Shown piece after piece: positions 34,907 to 44,672 of a stretch of 64,000 nucleotides of DNA (its first letter is position 1; each line of letters opens with the position of its first letter). This stretch comes from Nodosilinea sp. P-1105 (GTDB taxonomy: Bacteria; Cyanobacteriota; Cyanobacteriia; Phormidesmidales; Phormidesmidaceae): contig NZ_SMDQ01000001.1 of the NCBI RefSeq assembly GCF_012911975.1, forward strand, positions 155,556 to 219,555, in the 5' to 3' direction. The notes under the pieces are model-generated. The model did not search any database. It was given only the letters and a program-made list of their open reading frames with translations, and was not told where the DNA came from. A program made the translations under genes and the position numbers.

Positions 34907-36847
34907 CTAAAAGCGGTCTAGCGAGTCGTATTGCTCCCCGACCCAGGGCATGGCCACCAGATCTTCAAAGGTGACCTGGCGATCGCGCTCCAGGGCTTCA
35001 ATTCGGCGTTTTTCGGCATAGATTTGGTTTTGAAAATAGGCCACTTGGTCCGGGGCGGCGCTGCAGTCGGTCTTTTCCCACAGGGCCAGGAAGTGACGAT
35101 AGCGCTTTTCGCACAGGTTTTTCTCCATGCAGGCGGCGGCAGCCCGCACAATTAAGGGGGCGCGCAAGATGTCGCGCTTGGACTTTTCGCTCAGATGTAG
35201 TAAGGCTTGCAGGGGGGTACTGGCCAGCCCCGACTCGGCCAGGTGATTGCGCAGTAGGCTGACTAAATCCCCAGCATCGGTTTCACTCAGTAGCCGCTGC
35301 ATCTGTCGCCACAGGGCCCGATGGTGGGAAAAGCTAAATTGCAGATCCCGGTCTTCCAGCACCTGGCAGATGGGGTCGCGCTGGTCAGGCGCATGGAGAA
35401 ACACCCGTAGTAGGGCAGCTTCTGCCTGCTCTAGGCCAGTGGTGCTGGGGGTAGGGGTGGGGGCCGCCCGCTGGGGCGGGCTGGAGGTAGCCCGCCGCTG
35501 ACGGCGCACCTGGGTGATGAGGTTTTCGGCCAGTAGGGGCACCAGGCGACTATCGCCATTGCTAAAGATTTCGGCGCAGTAGCGCACATAGTGGGTGCGG
35601 GTATCGGCGTTGGCGATATCGCTGAGCAGTTTGACCACCGCCTGGGTGGTCTGCTGGAACTGGTCCGCCTGGCGTAGGTCTTTGCCCTTGATCAGGTTGT
35701 GAATTTGCCAATCAATCCAGAGGGGGGCGCTATTCACCAGATCCTGGTAGTCGGCAGGGCTGTGGTGTTGCAGAAACTCGTCCGGGTCTTTGCCATCGGG
35801 AATATTTAGCACCCGCAGTTGCACGTCCCCTCGGTAGGCCATATCTTCCACTTCACCGATGGCCCGCTGGGCGGCTTTCACCCCGGCGGCGTCGGCATCA
35901 AAGTTAAGCACCACCTGCTTTGATTCGCTATAGCGCAGTAACTGGCGCACCTGGGCCGCATTTAGGGCCGTCCCCAGGGCGGCGACGGTATTGGCAAACC
36001 CGGCGGCGTGTAGGGCAATCACATCAAAGTAGCCTTCGACCACGATGGCCCGGTCCTGCTTGGCGATCGCCCCTTTGGCCAAATCCAGCCCGTACAGGGT
36101 TTTGCCCTTATCAAACAGCTCTGTATCGGGGGAGTTCAGGTACTTGGGCTTTTCATCCCCTAAAGCCCGACCGCCAAAGCCAATCACCCGCCCCTGGGCA
36201 TCACGAATCGGGATCATCAGCCGCTCTCGAAAGCGGTCATAGTAACCGCTGCCCTTTTGCCGGGGCACAATCAACCCCGCCTGCTCCACCAGGTTCACCG
36301 GATAACGTTTTTGCTCCACCAGATAGCCATAGAGGGTTTGCCAGCCGCCGGGGGCAAAGCCCAGCTGAAACTGCTGGATGGTGGTATCGTCCAACCCTCG
36401 CTGGTCCTTCAGGTAGCTGAGGGCAGTGGCCCCATCGCTCTGGCGCAGGGCATGTTCGTAGAACCGGGCGGTGACCGCCACGATTTCATACAGCTGCTCT
36501 CGCAGGGTAAGTTGCCGTTGCAGTTCCTGGCGCTTGGCCGGTTCCAGGGTCTTGACCGGCACCTGGTAACGCTGGGCTAGATCCAGCACTACATCAGCGA
36601 AGGAGCGCTGGTTTAGCTCCATTAAAAACTTGAAGGCATTGCCCCCGGCCCCACAGGAAAAACAATAGTAAAACTGCTTGCCAGGGCTGACGCTAAAGCT
36701 GGGGGATTTGTCGTCGTGGAAGGGGCAGAGGCCGACAAAGTCTTTACCCTGCTTTTTGAGCACCACATGCTGGGAAACAATATCCACAATGTCGGCGCGA
36801 TCGCGCACTGCATCAATGGTGTCGGGGTGAAGGCGAGGGGTATCCAT
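34907..36847 (-). CDS. dnaG: DNA primase DnaG
   Basis: DnaG makes RNA primers for replication. I chose ATG at 36847 (MDTPRLHPDTIDAVRDRADI), giving 646 residues. The zinc-binding domain has CPFHDDKSPSF and CFSCGAGGNAFKFLM. The TOPRIM core has VVEGYFDVIALHAAG and LNFDADAAGVKAA. The C-terminal helicase-interaction region follows a Pro/Thr-rich linker near residue 440. All catalytic motifs are present. Confidence 0.97.
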   Translation of the reverse strand: MDTPRLHPDTIDAVRDRADIVDIVSQHVVLKKQGKDFVGLCPFHDDKSPSFSVSPGKQFYYCFSCGAGGNAFKFLMELNQRSFADVVLDLAQRYQVPVKTLEPAKRQELQRQLTLREQLYEIVAVTARFYEHALRQSDGATALSYLKDQRGLDDTTIQQFQLGFAPGGWQTLYGYLVEQKRYPVNLVEQAGLIVPRQKGSGYYDRFRERLMIPIRDAQGRVIGFGGRALGDEKPKYLNSPDTELFDKGKTLYGLDLAKGAIAKQDRAIVVEGYFDVIALHAAGFANTVAALGTALNAAQVRQLLRYSESKQVVLNFDADAAGVKAAQRAIGEVEDMAYRGDVQLRVLNIPDGKDPDEFLQHHSPADYQDLVNSAPLWIDWQIHNLIKGKDLRQADQFQQTTQAVVKLLSDIANADTRTHYVRYCAEIFSNGDSRLVPLLAENLITQVRRQRRATSSPPQRAAPTPTPSTTGLEQAEAALLRVFLHAPDQRDPICQVLEDRDLQFSFSHHRALWRQMQRLLSETDAGDLVSLLRNHLAESGLASTPLQALLHLSEKSKRDILRAPLIVRAAAACMEKNLCEKRYRHFLALWEKTDCSAAPDQVAYFQNQIYAEKRRIEALERDRQVTFEDLVAMPWVGEQYDSLDRF

Positions 36848-37049
36848 AGCCGGGACGAACGGGGGCAACAGCAGGCAGGGGCGCTGTCTCAGTGTAGCCT
36901 GAAATCTAGATATAGCGTCCGTTTGTGTCCTAAGACACCAGATAGTTACAAGGACTATGTCCCAGGGGCGATTCGCAATGGGTTGAATTGCTCTATAAGT
37001 TGAGCAGTAACAGGTTTAGAAAACCAATCTATTTTCAGGAGATTTAATT

Positions 37050-37541
37050 ATGTTGATTACCTCAATAGTATCGCGTGGCAAGCAGTGGCTTGGACTGGCC
37101 CTGGTCGCCCTGGTACTTGGCGCTAGCGTATGGATTAGCGCCCCTGCGATCGCCGCATCAGATGCCGCAGAGGCCATGGACGCCATTCAAAACCGAGCTG
37201 AACAAGATATCGACAGCGTGGCCGGATCGGGTACCACCAACCAAATTAAAGGCAAAGCCCAGGAAGACCTAGGCCGGGTCCAGCGAGAAGTGGATAAAGC
37301 CACCAGTCAGGTGGAAGGGGCCGCGAAGCAACTTCAAGGTAAAGCTCAAAAAGACATTGGCCGCACCCAGGCCGCCGCTGAAGACGCCGCCGATGCCGTG
37401 GAAGGGGCGGCGAAGCAAGTTCAAGGTCGGGCCCAGCAAGACATTGGCCGCACCCAGGCCGCCGCTGAAGACGCCGCCGATGCCGTGGAAGATTCCACAG
37501 GCGGGTTTGTGGATTCTATCAAGAGTTTCTTTGGTCAGTAG
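37050..37541 (+). CDS. Exported CsbD-like protein with internal tandem repeat
   Basis: The 163-residue precursor has a strong signal sequence (WLGLALVALVLGASVWISAPAIA; cleavage near AIAA). A hydrophilic helical region follows. NQIKGKAQEDLGRVQ recalls the CsbD stress-protein motif, and a 29-residue unit containing DIGRTQAAAEDAADAVE is repeated. At DNA level a 51-bp stretch is exactly duplicated (37353-37403 and 37440-37490). It ends SIKSFFGQ, a possible amphipathic end. CsbD proteins are usually cytosolic, so export is unusual. Stress induction is inferred from the family only. Confidence 0.75.
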   Translation: MLITSIVSRGKQWLGLALVALVLGASVWISAPAIAASDAAEAMDAIQNRAEQDIDSVAGSGTTNQIKGKAQEDLGRVQREVDKATSQVEGAAKQLQGKAQKDIGRTQAAAEDAADAVEGAAKQVQGRAQQDIGRTQAAAEDAADAVEDSTGGFVDSIKSFFGQ

Positions 37542-37666
37542 CGGCACCATGTAACTCATTGAGCTAGGCATAGGCTATGGGGGCTAGCCGGGATAGCGGC
37601 TGTGATTCTGCTAGCCCAAGTCCTTGCGTAGAGCGTAGTGCCCTTTTTGCCTTTTGCCTTTCTGCC

Positions 37667-38719
37667 CTAGCCCTCAGAAGGCCAGTTGAACCCCCGGGTG
37701 CGCAAAATCTGTCGTCCTCGCTGGCGGGCTAGGGTTTGCAGGTCAATGCTGCGATCGGTTTCGTCCACAATTTCGCCCGTCAACACCTCCAGCACATCCT
37801 CCAGGGTAACCACCCCAGACACGCCGCCGTACTCGTCGACCACCACCGCCAAGTGCTCACGGGCGGTTTGAAAGTCTTGCAGCAGCTTGTCAGCTCGCTC
37901 GGTTTCAGACACAAACCTTACTGGGCGCGCCACTTCGCACAGGAACTGATCGCCCTGCCCCTGGATCAGGGCAGACAGGAGCTCATTTTTAAGCACCAAG
38001 CCAACAATGCGGTCAATATCGTGGTCGCTGACCAGAATGCGGCTGTGTTGAGAGTTGAGAATTTGCTCCTCGGCTTCGGCGATAGTCAGGTCTCCGGGCA
38101 GGTGGGTAATCGCCACCCGGGGGGTCATAATGTCCATCGATTTCATGTCATTCAGCCGAAAGACCCGGCGAATCATTTCTGCCTCGTCCGCTTCGATAAT
38201 CCCTTCTTGATGGCCAATGGCGGCCATCAGCTTGATTTCCGCTTCGTTAGTGATGGGATGGCGGCCAGGGGCCATAAACGGGGCCGTAATTTTTTCTAAA
38301 AACCACACCACCGGGCTAAACAGCCAGGTGAGGGTGCGCACTGGAATAGCCACCCCCAGGGCGATGGGGATGGCGTAGCGTTCTGCCAGGGTTTTTGGCA
38401 AAATTTCTCCGAGGACGATCACCAAAAAGGTGAGAATGCCAGAGAATACTCCTAGCAGGGCATCGCCAAAGGTTTGGGCAGCAATACTGCCGATCGCAAT
38501 GCTGCCCACAATATTGAACAGGTTGTTGAGGATAACAATGGTGGCGATGGGGCGGTTAATCTGTTCGCGGATGGCATAGAGGGCCGTTTCAGCCGGGCGG
38601 TTGGATTGAGCCAACTGCCGCGCCTTGAGCAAAGGCACTGACAACAAAGCCGTTTCAGTGCCTGAACACAGTGCCGACCCCAGCAACATGACGGAAATTG
38701 CGATCGCCAGATTTAGCAT
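37667..38719 (-). CDS. CNNM/CorC-type hemolysin family membrane protein
   Basis: The 350-residue protein has an N-terminal DUF21/CNNM transmembrane domain (about 1-190; GTETALLSVPLLKAR and VIVLGEILPKTLAERYA), then two CBS domains (about 205-325; DIMTPRVAIT and VVVDEYGGVSGVVTLEDVLE). Members are implicated in magnesium or cobalt transport. The usual C-terminal CorC_HlyC domain is absent; the protein stops soon after the CBS pair. No partner gene is adjacent. Confidence 0.92.
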   Translation of the reverse strand: MLNLAIAISVMLLGSALCSGTETALLSVPLLKARQLAQSNRPAETALYAIREQINRPIATIVILNNLFNIVGSIAIGSIAAQTFGDALLGVFSGILTFLVIVLGEILPKTLAERYAIPIALGVAIPVRTLTWLFSPVVWFLEKITAPFMAPGRHPITNEAEIKLMAAIGHQEGIIEADEAEMIRRVFRLNDMKSMDIMTPRVAITHLPGDLTIAEAEEQILNSQHSRILVSDHDIDRIVGLVLKNELLSALIQGQGDQFLCEVARPVRFVSETERADKLLQDFQTAREHLAVVVDEYGGVSGVVTLEDVLEVLTGEIVDETDRSIDLQTLARQRGRQILRTRGFNWPSEG

Positions 38720-38863
38720 AGGTCAGCCGGGGCCCACAAACCAAAAGAAAGACACTGCTATGATGCATCCATATCCAGTCCAGGCAGGAATCTGACCGGT
38801 TTCCAGATAGAGCACCACTCTTGGACTTAGATTAGCGCTAAATAATAAGTAAACTGTACGCCT

Positions 38864-40753
38864 GTGGATACGTCTGACACAAACCCGATGAATGACACCA
38901 TTCTCGCCGTTAAAAATCTCAGTGTTCATTTCCATGTGGACGATCGGCTGATTCAGGCCGTCAAGTCCATTTCGTTTCAGGTGGGTCGGGGGCAAACCCT
39001 GGGAATTGTCGGCGAATCGGGCTCGGGTAAGTCGGTCACCTCTTTGGCGGTGATGGGGTTGGTGCCTTCTCCTCCGGGGCAGATTGTGGGCGGGGAAATT
39101 TGGTTTAAACCAGGCCAGGACCCCGGGGTTGACTTGGCCACCTTGCCTGAGCAGAAGTTACAAGGGTATCGGGGCGGGCAGGTGTCGATGATTTTCCAGG
39201 AGCCGATGAGCTCCCTGAACCCGGTGTATACCATTGGCTTTCAGATGGTGGAAGCGATTTGCCAGCACCAGACCATCACCAAGGAGGCGGCTCGTCAGCA
39301 GGCGATCGCCCGACTCACCGAGGTGAAGCTACTGCCGACCGTGGCAGAATTGCGGGCCACGATTCTAGAAGACTCTCCTAACTTAGACCCGGAAGCTGTG
39401 CAGGCTGACATCGCCCAGCGCCAGCAGGCCATACTGGAGCGCTACCCCCACGAGTTGTCGGGGGGCCAAATTCAGCGGGTGATGATTGCCATGGCCATTT
39501 CCTGTAACCCGGCCCTGCTGATTGCCGATGAGCCCACCACCGCCCTGGATGTGACTGTCCAGGCGACCATTCTGGATCTGCTGCGGGAATTACGCGATCG
39601 CCGGGGCATGTCGTTAATCTTCATCACCCACGACCTGGGCATCATTGCCGAAATTGCCGACCAGGTGGCGGTCATGTACCAGGGGGAAATTGTCGAGGCC
39701 GGGTCAGTGTTTGATATTTTTGCCCATCCCCAACATCCCTACACCAAAGGGCTACTGGCCTGTCGCCCCCAGCCAGACCAGCGACTGCGACTATTGCCCA
39801 CCGTGGCCGACTTTATGGCGGCTGATGGCCAAGAAAAATCCCTGGATGCCGATGACCAGGTGCGTTTTGCCCCGGTGACTGACGCCGAATTGCAAGCTCG
39901 GGTCCACCGGTTAGACACCAACGGTCCCCTGCTAGCGGTGGAAAATTTGCAGGTGGGTTACCCCGTGCGGGGGGTATTTGGCAAAACTCGCCGCTATGTG
40001 ATGGCGGTGAACGATGTTTCCTTTCAGATCCAGAAAGGGGAAACCTTTGGCCTGGTGGGAGAGTCGGGCTGTGGTAAAACCACCCTGGGTCGAGCCCTGC
40101 TGCGACTGGTCCCGGCTATGGGGGGCAAAATCTGGTTTGAAGGGCGCGATGTGCTGGCTCAAAATTCACGCCAACTCCGCCAACTTAGGCGAGATATGCA
40201 GATTGTCTTTCAAGACCCCTACAGTTCCCTCGACCCGCGCATGAGCGTGGGGGCGGCCATTGCTGAACCGCTTAGAATTCATGGGGTGGTCAAGAGTAAA
40301 GCCAACCAGCGGCAGCGGGTGGCCTATTTGCTAGAGCGAGTTGGGCTCCCCACCGACTGCATGAATCGCTACCCCCACGAGTTTTCTGGGGGGCAACGGC
40401 AACGGGTTTGTATCGCTCGGGCCTTGGCCCTCAATCCCAAATTCATTATCTGTGACGAGTCGGTATCAGCCCTGGATGTCTCGGTACAGGCCCAGGTCTT
40501 GAACTTGCTGAAGGAACTGCAAGTGGAATTCAGCCTCACCTATATCTTTATCTCCCACGATCTGGCGGTCGTGAAATTTATGAGCGATCGGATTATGGTA
40601 ATGAACCGGGGCCGGGTGGAAGAAATCGGCCCCGCCGATGCCATTTATCACCAGCCGCAAAAGCCTTACACTCAACAGTTGATCAATGCTATTCCGGTGG
40701 GTACTCTGGAGCGGATTCAGATGCTGCAAGCAAGTCGTGCCTTAGCCAGTTAA
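38864..40753 (+). CDS. Double ABC transporter ATPase, DppD-DppF fusion type
   Basis: Two complete ATPase domains of the peptide/nickel family are joined in one 629-residue protein. Domain 1 has [19 protein letters not shown] and [12 protein letters not shown]. Domain 2 has [26 protein letters not shown] and [12 protein letters not shown], where Ser replaces the common Pro-Thr pair. Both halves end in the PYT-type oligopeptide motif. An insert near residues 160-185 extends domain 1. The likely partners are OppB/OppC permeases; the lone OppC at 4530 is a candidate. GTG 38864 or ATG 38888 may be the start. Confidence 0.92.
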   Translation: MDTSDTNPMNDTILAVKNLSVHFHVDDRLIQAVKSISFQVGRGQTLGIVGESGSGKSVTSLAVMGLVPSPPGQIVGGEIWFKPGQDPGVDLATLPEQKLQGYRGGQVSMIFQEPMSSLNPVYTIGFQMVEAICQHQTITKEAARQQAIARLTEVKLLPTVAELRATILEDSPNLDPEAVQADIAQRQQAILERYPHELSGGQIQRVMIAMAISCNPALLIADEPTTALDVTVQATILDLLRELRDRRGMSLIFITHDLGIIAEIADQVAVMYQGEIVEAGSVFDIFAHPQHPYTKGLLACRPQPDQRLRLLPTVADFMAADGQEKSLDADDQVRFAPVTDAELQARVHRLDTNGPLLAVENLQVGYPVRGVFGKTRRYVMAVNDVSFQIQKGETFGLVGESGCGKTTLGRALLRLVPAMGGKIWFEGRDVLAQNSRQLRQLRRDMQIVFQDPYSSLDPRMSVGAAIAEPLRIHGVVKSKANQRQRVAYLLERVGLPTDCMNRYPHEFSGGQRQRVCIARALALNPKFIICDESVSALDVSVQAQVLNLLKELQVEFSLTYIFISHDLAVVKFMSDRIMVMNRGRVEEIGPADAIYHQPQKPYTQQLINAIPVGTLERIQMLQASRALAS

Positions 40754-40833
40754 GCGGCTGTCCACCTCGGTTTTCTCCAGCTGACCGCCTGTGTTAGGCT
40801 GCTGACACTTATTATTCTTATTCTGGAGGCCCC

Positions 40834-41535
40834 ATGGGTTCTGCACGGCGCTTTTTGCAGGCGATCGCGATCTCAGTCACCTTAAGCGGGCTGGGGATGG
40901 CGATGCCCCAACCGCTGCTAGCTGAAACCCTACTGGAAAATCAGGGTACTATTACCCCGGCCGAGGCCACCTACACCTTTGAGGGCACAGAAGGGCAGGA
41001 ACTGACCATCACCCTGGAGAGTGATGATTTTGATCCAGTGTTACTGCTGTTGGACTCCAATGGTGAAGAGGTTGCCTTTAACGACGACTTTGGCGGGTCT
41101 TTAAACTCCAAGATTATTGTCACCCTGCCCGCCGATGATACCTATACTGTCGTCGCCCGTTCCTTTGCCGGCGATGGTGGCGACTATGATTTGGTGGTGC
41201 GCGCCTCCACTCCCTTTGAGTTGACCTTTGCCACCGCCGAAGACTTGATGATGGTGGAAGACTTTGACGGGGCGATCGCCGCTTACACCGAAGCCATTGA
41301 TCTGGACCCTGAGCAGTCCTCTGCCTATTTGGGGCGAGCCCAGGCGGTTTTAGGTCAAGTCTATCTGGAACAAGGGGATCAAATTGAAAGCCCCGCAGAC
41401 ATTCCGGCGGCGGCCCGGGAAGCGGTGATTGCCGACTTTGAGCAGGCCGCCGACTTAATGGAAGCCAGTGGGTCGGACAACTGGGCTGAGTCGCTACGGG
41501 AACAAGCGCAACTACTCCGCCTGGTTGACCCATAG
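40834..41535 (+). CDS. Exported PPC-like domain protein with TPR-like C-terminus
   Basis: The 233-residue precursor has a signal peptide (FLQAIAISVTLSGLGMAMPQPLLAE). A bacterial pre-peptidase-like beta domain follows (about 35-125; YTFEGTEGQELTITLES, DPVLLLLDSNGEEVAFNDD, YTVVARSFAGDGGDYDLVV). The C-terminal half has a TPR-like helix pair (AIAAYTEAIDLDPEQSSAYLGRA). It is probably periplasmic or cell-surface and protein-binding. A clear hairpin with T-run lies about 80 bp after the stop. Confidence 0.82.
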   Translation: MGSARRFLQAIAISVTLSGLGMAMPQPLLAETLLENQGTITPAEATYTFEGTEGQELTITLESDDFDPVLLLLDSNGEEVAFNDDFGGSLNSKIIVTLPADDTYTVVARSFAGDGGDYDLVVRASTPFELTFATAEDLMMVEDFDGAIAAYTEAIDLDPEQSSAYLGRAQAVLGQVYLEQGDQIESPADIPAAAREAVIADFEQAADLMEASGSDNWAESLREQAQLLRLVDP

Positions 41536-41615
41536 AAATTCCGGCGTTTCGGGCAACCTTTCCGGATCGGCCAGCGTCAGGGAAGAAGAGGTGAATGGTA
41601 GATGCACCCAGAAAG

Positions 41616-41645
41616 TCCCATCGGCTATGCCATGGGATTTTTTTT
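41616..41645 (+). terminator. Rho-independent terminator after the PPC/TPR gene
   Basis: TCCCAT pairs with ATGGGA around a 10-nt loop, followed immediately by eight T residues (41638-41645). It terminates the plus-strand gene and overlaps the last codons of the convergent minus gene. Confidence 0.8.
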
Positions 41646-42128
41646 GCGCTTTTTTCGTGGTTTGCGCCGTTGGGAGACAGAGGCAGACCGACGGTGATGC
41701 CACTGATGATACAGATAGGTGAGCCCCGCGCCAGTCACCGGCACTAAGGGCATCAGTACCAACCACAGGGGAGAAGGGGGCGGTGTACCGTAATTAAAGA
41801 TCATTGGGGTGAAGTCTAGGGTCTGGGTATTGACCGTCGTCAGCGACTGTAGGGCCGATTGCGGGACCTGAGCGATCGCCAGAGCCTGCCAGGTCCTAGC
41901 CCCTACAATGCCATCACCATTGAGGCCATGCTGCTGTTGAAAGGCCACCACCGCCGCCACAGTACTGGGGCCGTAGACCCCATCTACGGGGCCATCGTAA
42001 AAGCCTAGGTAAACTAAGATCGTTTGCACCTGGGCGACCACATCCCCCTGGTTCCCGACCTCGATCAGTCCATCAACGGAAGGCGGGACCATCAGGAAAA
42101 GGGGGAGTTGGCTTGCAGGAAGGGTCAT
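41625..42128 (-). CDS. Peptidoglycan-binding domain membrane protein
   Basis: Start ATG 42128 is favoured because it overlaps the stop of the upstream AEC gene in an ATGA arrangement. The 167-residue product has one PG_binding_1 domain (about 22-85; GNQGDVVAQVQTILVYLGFY, YGPSTVAAVVAFQQQHGL, GIVGARTWQAL), a linker, and a single hydrophobic helix near PPSPLWLVLMPLVPVTGAG. It ends in a strongly basic tail (RRKPRKKRKK). The tail favours an inner-membrane anchor with the binding domain outside. Its end overlaps the terminator of the facing gene. Confidence 0.85.
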   Translation of the reverse strand: MTLPASQLPLFLMVPPSVDGLIEVGNQGDVVAQVQTILVYLGFYDGPVDGVYGPSTVAAVVAFQQQHGLNGDGIVGARTWQALAIAQVPQSALQSLTTVNTQTLDFTPMIFNYGTPPPSPLWLVLMPLVPVTGAGLTYLYHQWHHRRSASVSQRRKPRKKRKKNPMA

Positions 42129-43114
42129 AGCCAGCCTCCAGCAAAGCCCCAAAGCCACAGGGGCAGGGTGAGCAATAAGCTGACAGAACTTAACCCCACG
42201 CAGGTGACGGTTAGATCCCGATCCAAGTTGTAGGCCTCGGCCAAGACTAAGTTAGAAAAGGCACAGGGCATACCGGCCTGCAAAATCATCACTAACCGGG
42301 GAGGGCCATCGACCCCGAGGGCGGTTAACCCCAGGCCCACCGCCAGGGGTAAAACCAGCATCTTAATGCCCACAGCGGCGGCAGCCGGGCGCAGTAACCG
42401 CCAGGAGGTCAGCTGCTGAATTCGTAAACCCATTAACACCAATGAAAGCATCACAATTATCCAAGCCAGGCGGTAAAGCCCGTCGTCTAACCAAATTGGC
42501 AGGGTCAGAGCTTGGAGGCCCAGCCCAGCGCCAAAGGCCAGAATAATCGGGTTGCGCACAATTTCCCGTAGCCACTGCCACCATTGGCCGGTTGCTTTAG
42601 GGCTTTGCCGGCCCATGGTCGAGGCCAACACGGCCCCCAGACCATAGGATCCGAGCAGGGTACCCAGGGCGTCGTAAAACAGGGCCCAGCCAAACACCTC
42701 AACCCCCAGTTGGGGCAGCAGCAGCACCACAGGGTAGCCAATGTAGCCCGTATTCCCCAGCATGGCCGCCAGGGAAAAGCTACCTTGGGTGGGCCGTGGC
42801 CACTGACGGTGGTGCAGGTGAATCCACAGGCGACTGCACCCCAGCCCTAAAAAAATAGCCGCCCAAGCTACCGCTGGGGCCAGATAGAGATTCCCCGACA
42901 GGTCTGCCCGCCGCATAAAACCGACAATGCTCAGGGGAATGCCCACCCAAAATAGAAATTTTCCCAGGGTGAGGGGAACTTGCTGGTGCAGGGTACTTAT
43001 ATAGCCAGGCCGGTAAGCCAGTCGGGCCAACAGGGTTCCCAGGCCAACCCCGGCCAACACCCCCATGGCAATGGGCAAATAAAGCTGGAGCAAAACCCAG
43101 AGTGGTGGCAGCAC
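42125..43114 (-). CDS. AEC (auxin efflux carrier) family transporter
   Basis: The 329-residue integral membrane protein has about ten helices in the 5+5 AEC arrangement. Typical motifs are GNTGYIGYPVVLLL in the first half and AGMPCAFSNLVLAEAYNLD in the second, the paired broken-helix regions. AEC proteins export organic anions; the substrate is unknown. The stop codon overlaps the ATG of the peptidoglycan-binding gene (ATGA), which implies translational coupling of an unusual pair. Confidence 0.9.
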   Translation of the reverse strand: MLPPLWVLLQLYLPIAMGVLAGVGLGTLLARLAYRPGYISTLHQQVPLTLGKFLFWVGIPLSIVGFMRRADLSGNLYLAPAVAWAAIFLGLGCSRLWIHLHHRQWPRPTQGSFSLAAMLGNTGYIGYPVVLLLPQLGVEVFGWALFYDALGTLLGSYGLGAVLASTMGRQSPKATGQWWQWLREIVRNPIILAFGAGLGLQALTLPIWLDDGLYRLAWIIVMLSLVLMGLRIQQLTSWRLLRPAAAAVGIKMLVLPLAVGLGLTALGVDGPPRLVMILQAGMPCAFSNLVLAEAYNLDRDLTVTCVGLSSVSLLLTLPLWLWGFAGGWL

Positions 43115-43465
43115 GGCAGTCCATGATGGTGTGACGGCGTCTTTATGGTGGGGGGATAACTGGGTGACGTCAAGGGGCGAGCGATCGCAGCTTTTCGAAG
43201 ACCAGGCGGAGGATGTCGGGCTCTAGAGCATCGGTACAGTATGTCAAGATCCCAGGGTTCTGCCCACCAGCCCCAGGAAACACTGGGATCTGTACCGGCG
43301 TTTTAGGGGTCAGGGGTCAGGGATGGTTAGTTGGGGTGGGTTGTGGCCATCATTGGGTAGACAGTTTTCCAGAAGTCCACTAAGTTGATGGCGACGGTGG
43401 ACTTGAGTGGGGAATTCAGCAGGCATAATAGTAGAGTTTTGACGGGTCTCAGCAACGGTTGATCT
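43115..43465. other. Divergent intergenic region with a repeat element
   Basis: 350 bp between the divergent AEC and VanY-like genes. It contains GCGATCGC near 43180 and the TCGGTACAG repeat (43231-43306), followed by a GGGGTCAGGG run. No gene is supported. Confidence 0.6.
43231..43306. repeat. TCGGTACAG inverted-repeat element, copy 1 (76 bp)
   Basis: The left end TCGGTACAGTATGTCAAGAT continues into CCCAGGGTTC. Its inverse appears on the right as ACTGGGATCTGTACCG, before GCGTTTTAG. A second copy lies at 55797-55895. It can fold into a long hairpin. Confidence 0.78.
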
Positions 43466-44257
43466 ATGGCGCACCTCGACGACATTCCCCAGGCCACCCG
43501 CGACCTGCCCCTAACCCCTGGAGCGGGGCAGTCATTGCCGTGGTACCGGCGCTCTAAGCTGCTGGGCAAGCTCTTGGGACTGGTACTGCTGGCCATCGCT
43601 GTGACCAGTTTTGTCGTTTGGCTGCAAGCCAGTCGGGTGTCTAGCACCGTATTTGTGGCCCCGTTTCAAACGATGGTCAATCCAGGGGCACTGAGCGATA
43701 TTGAGGGGGAAACACCTAGCGATCGCGATCGGGCCGTCCAATGGGCTCCCTCTAGTCGGTTCTTACTGGGCCATCGCGCCCATCAGGAAGCCCCTGAGGA
43801 CGATCTGGTTAGTTTGTCCGCCAACCGCAGCATTCGCCTGCGACCCGCAGCGGCCAGAGAATTTGAGGCCATGACCCAGGCGGCAGCCGCGGCCAGCATA
43901 CGGCTGGTTCCCCTGTCGGGCTATCGCTCCCACGCCGAGCAAGAAACGATTTTCTTTAGCCTTAGGGCCCAGCGTCGCCAAACCCCCGAAACCCGGGCCG
44001 AAGTCAGCGCCCCCCCCGGCTACAGCGAGCACCATACTGGTTATGCTATCGATGTGGGCGATGCCAACCAGCCCAATACCCACCTGAATACCAGCTTTGC
44101 CGACACCAGCGCCTACGCCTGGTTAGAGGAGAATGCGGTGCGGTTTGGGTTTGAACTATCCTTTCCACCCGACAATTTTCAAGGGGTAGCTTTTGAACCT
44201 TGGCACTGGCGCTATGTGGGCGATCGCCACAGCCTAGAAACATTCTACGGTGATTAA
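43466..44257 (+). CDS. D-alanyl-D-alanine carboxypeptidase, VanY/M15B family
   Basis: The 263-residue protein has a cytosolic tail, a single N-terminal membrane anchor (LLGLVLLAIAVTSFVVWLQ) and a periplasmic M15 peptidase domain. Zinc ligands and catalytic residues are visible in SEHHTGYAIDVGD and EPWHWRYVGD, and SGYRSHAEQ is the upstream family motif. It trims D-Ala from peptidoglycan stem peptides. Monocistronic. Confidence 0.93.
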   Translation: MAHLDDIPQATRDLPLTPGAGQSLPWYRRSKLLGKLLGLVLLAIAVTSFVVWLQASRVSSTVFVAPFQTMVNPGALSDIEGETPSDRDRAVQWAPSSRFLLGHRAHQEAPEDDLVSLSANRSIRLRPAAAREFEAMTQAAAAASIRLVPLSGYRSHAEQETIFFSLRAQRRQTPETRAEVSAPPGYSEHHTGYAIDVGDANQPNTHLNTSFADTSAYAWLEENAVRFGFELSFPPDNFQGVAFEPWHWRYVGDRHSLETFYGD

Positions 44258-44357
44258 TCGTTAATTTTCTGGCTTGAATTTCACGCCAGCCCCCCAGGTG
44301 GGCATAGGAAAATAACTATAATTCTTAGTAGCGCTAGCCCATAGCAACCCTGGTCTG

Positions 44358-44534
44358 ATGGCTGCCACCAACCCTAACGTGAATCAGGTGCTGAGGTTTG
44401 AAGATTACCTGGCCTACCAGAATGGCACCGTTGATCACTCCCAAAAATTAGTTGATGGAACCTTAAAGCGGACATTCCGCAGGTTGATCAACCCGTCAGA
44501 TAATATTTTTGGCAAGGAGCGCCGAGGAACCTGA
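44358..44534 (+). pseudogene. Uma2-like N-terminal fragment
   Basis: A 58-residue frame reads NQVLRFEDYLAYQNGT and continues to QKLVDGTL. This resembles the opening of the Uma2 nuclease-like family abundant in cyanobacteria, where the FEDYL motif is followed by LVDGEL. After LVDGTL the similarity stops, and the frame ends exactly one base before a MITE-like element. It is probably a truncated relic. Confidence 0.5.
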
Positions 44535-44672
44535 GTGCATCCCAGTTTTGTAAGTTGGCCCTCATCCCCCAGCCCCTTCTCCCATTTTGGGAGAAGGGGG
44601 GCCGGATTCAAAGTCCCTCTCCCGCTCTGGGAGAGGGATTTAGGGTGAGGGCTGCAAAAGTGGGATGCACCC
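44535..44672 (+). mobile_element. GTGCATCCCA-ended MITE-like element, complete copy of 138 bp
   Basis: The terminal inverted repeats are GTGCATCCCAGTTTT and AAAAGTGGGATGCAC (one mismatch). Inside are two further hairpins (TCTCCCATTTTGGGAGA and CTCTCCCGCTCTGGGAGAG). A degenerate inverted copy is at 27045-27222. It separates the Uma2 fragment from the transposase fragment. Confidence 0.8.
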
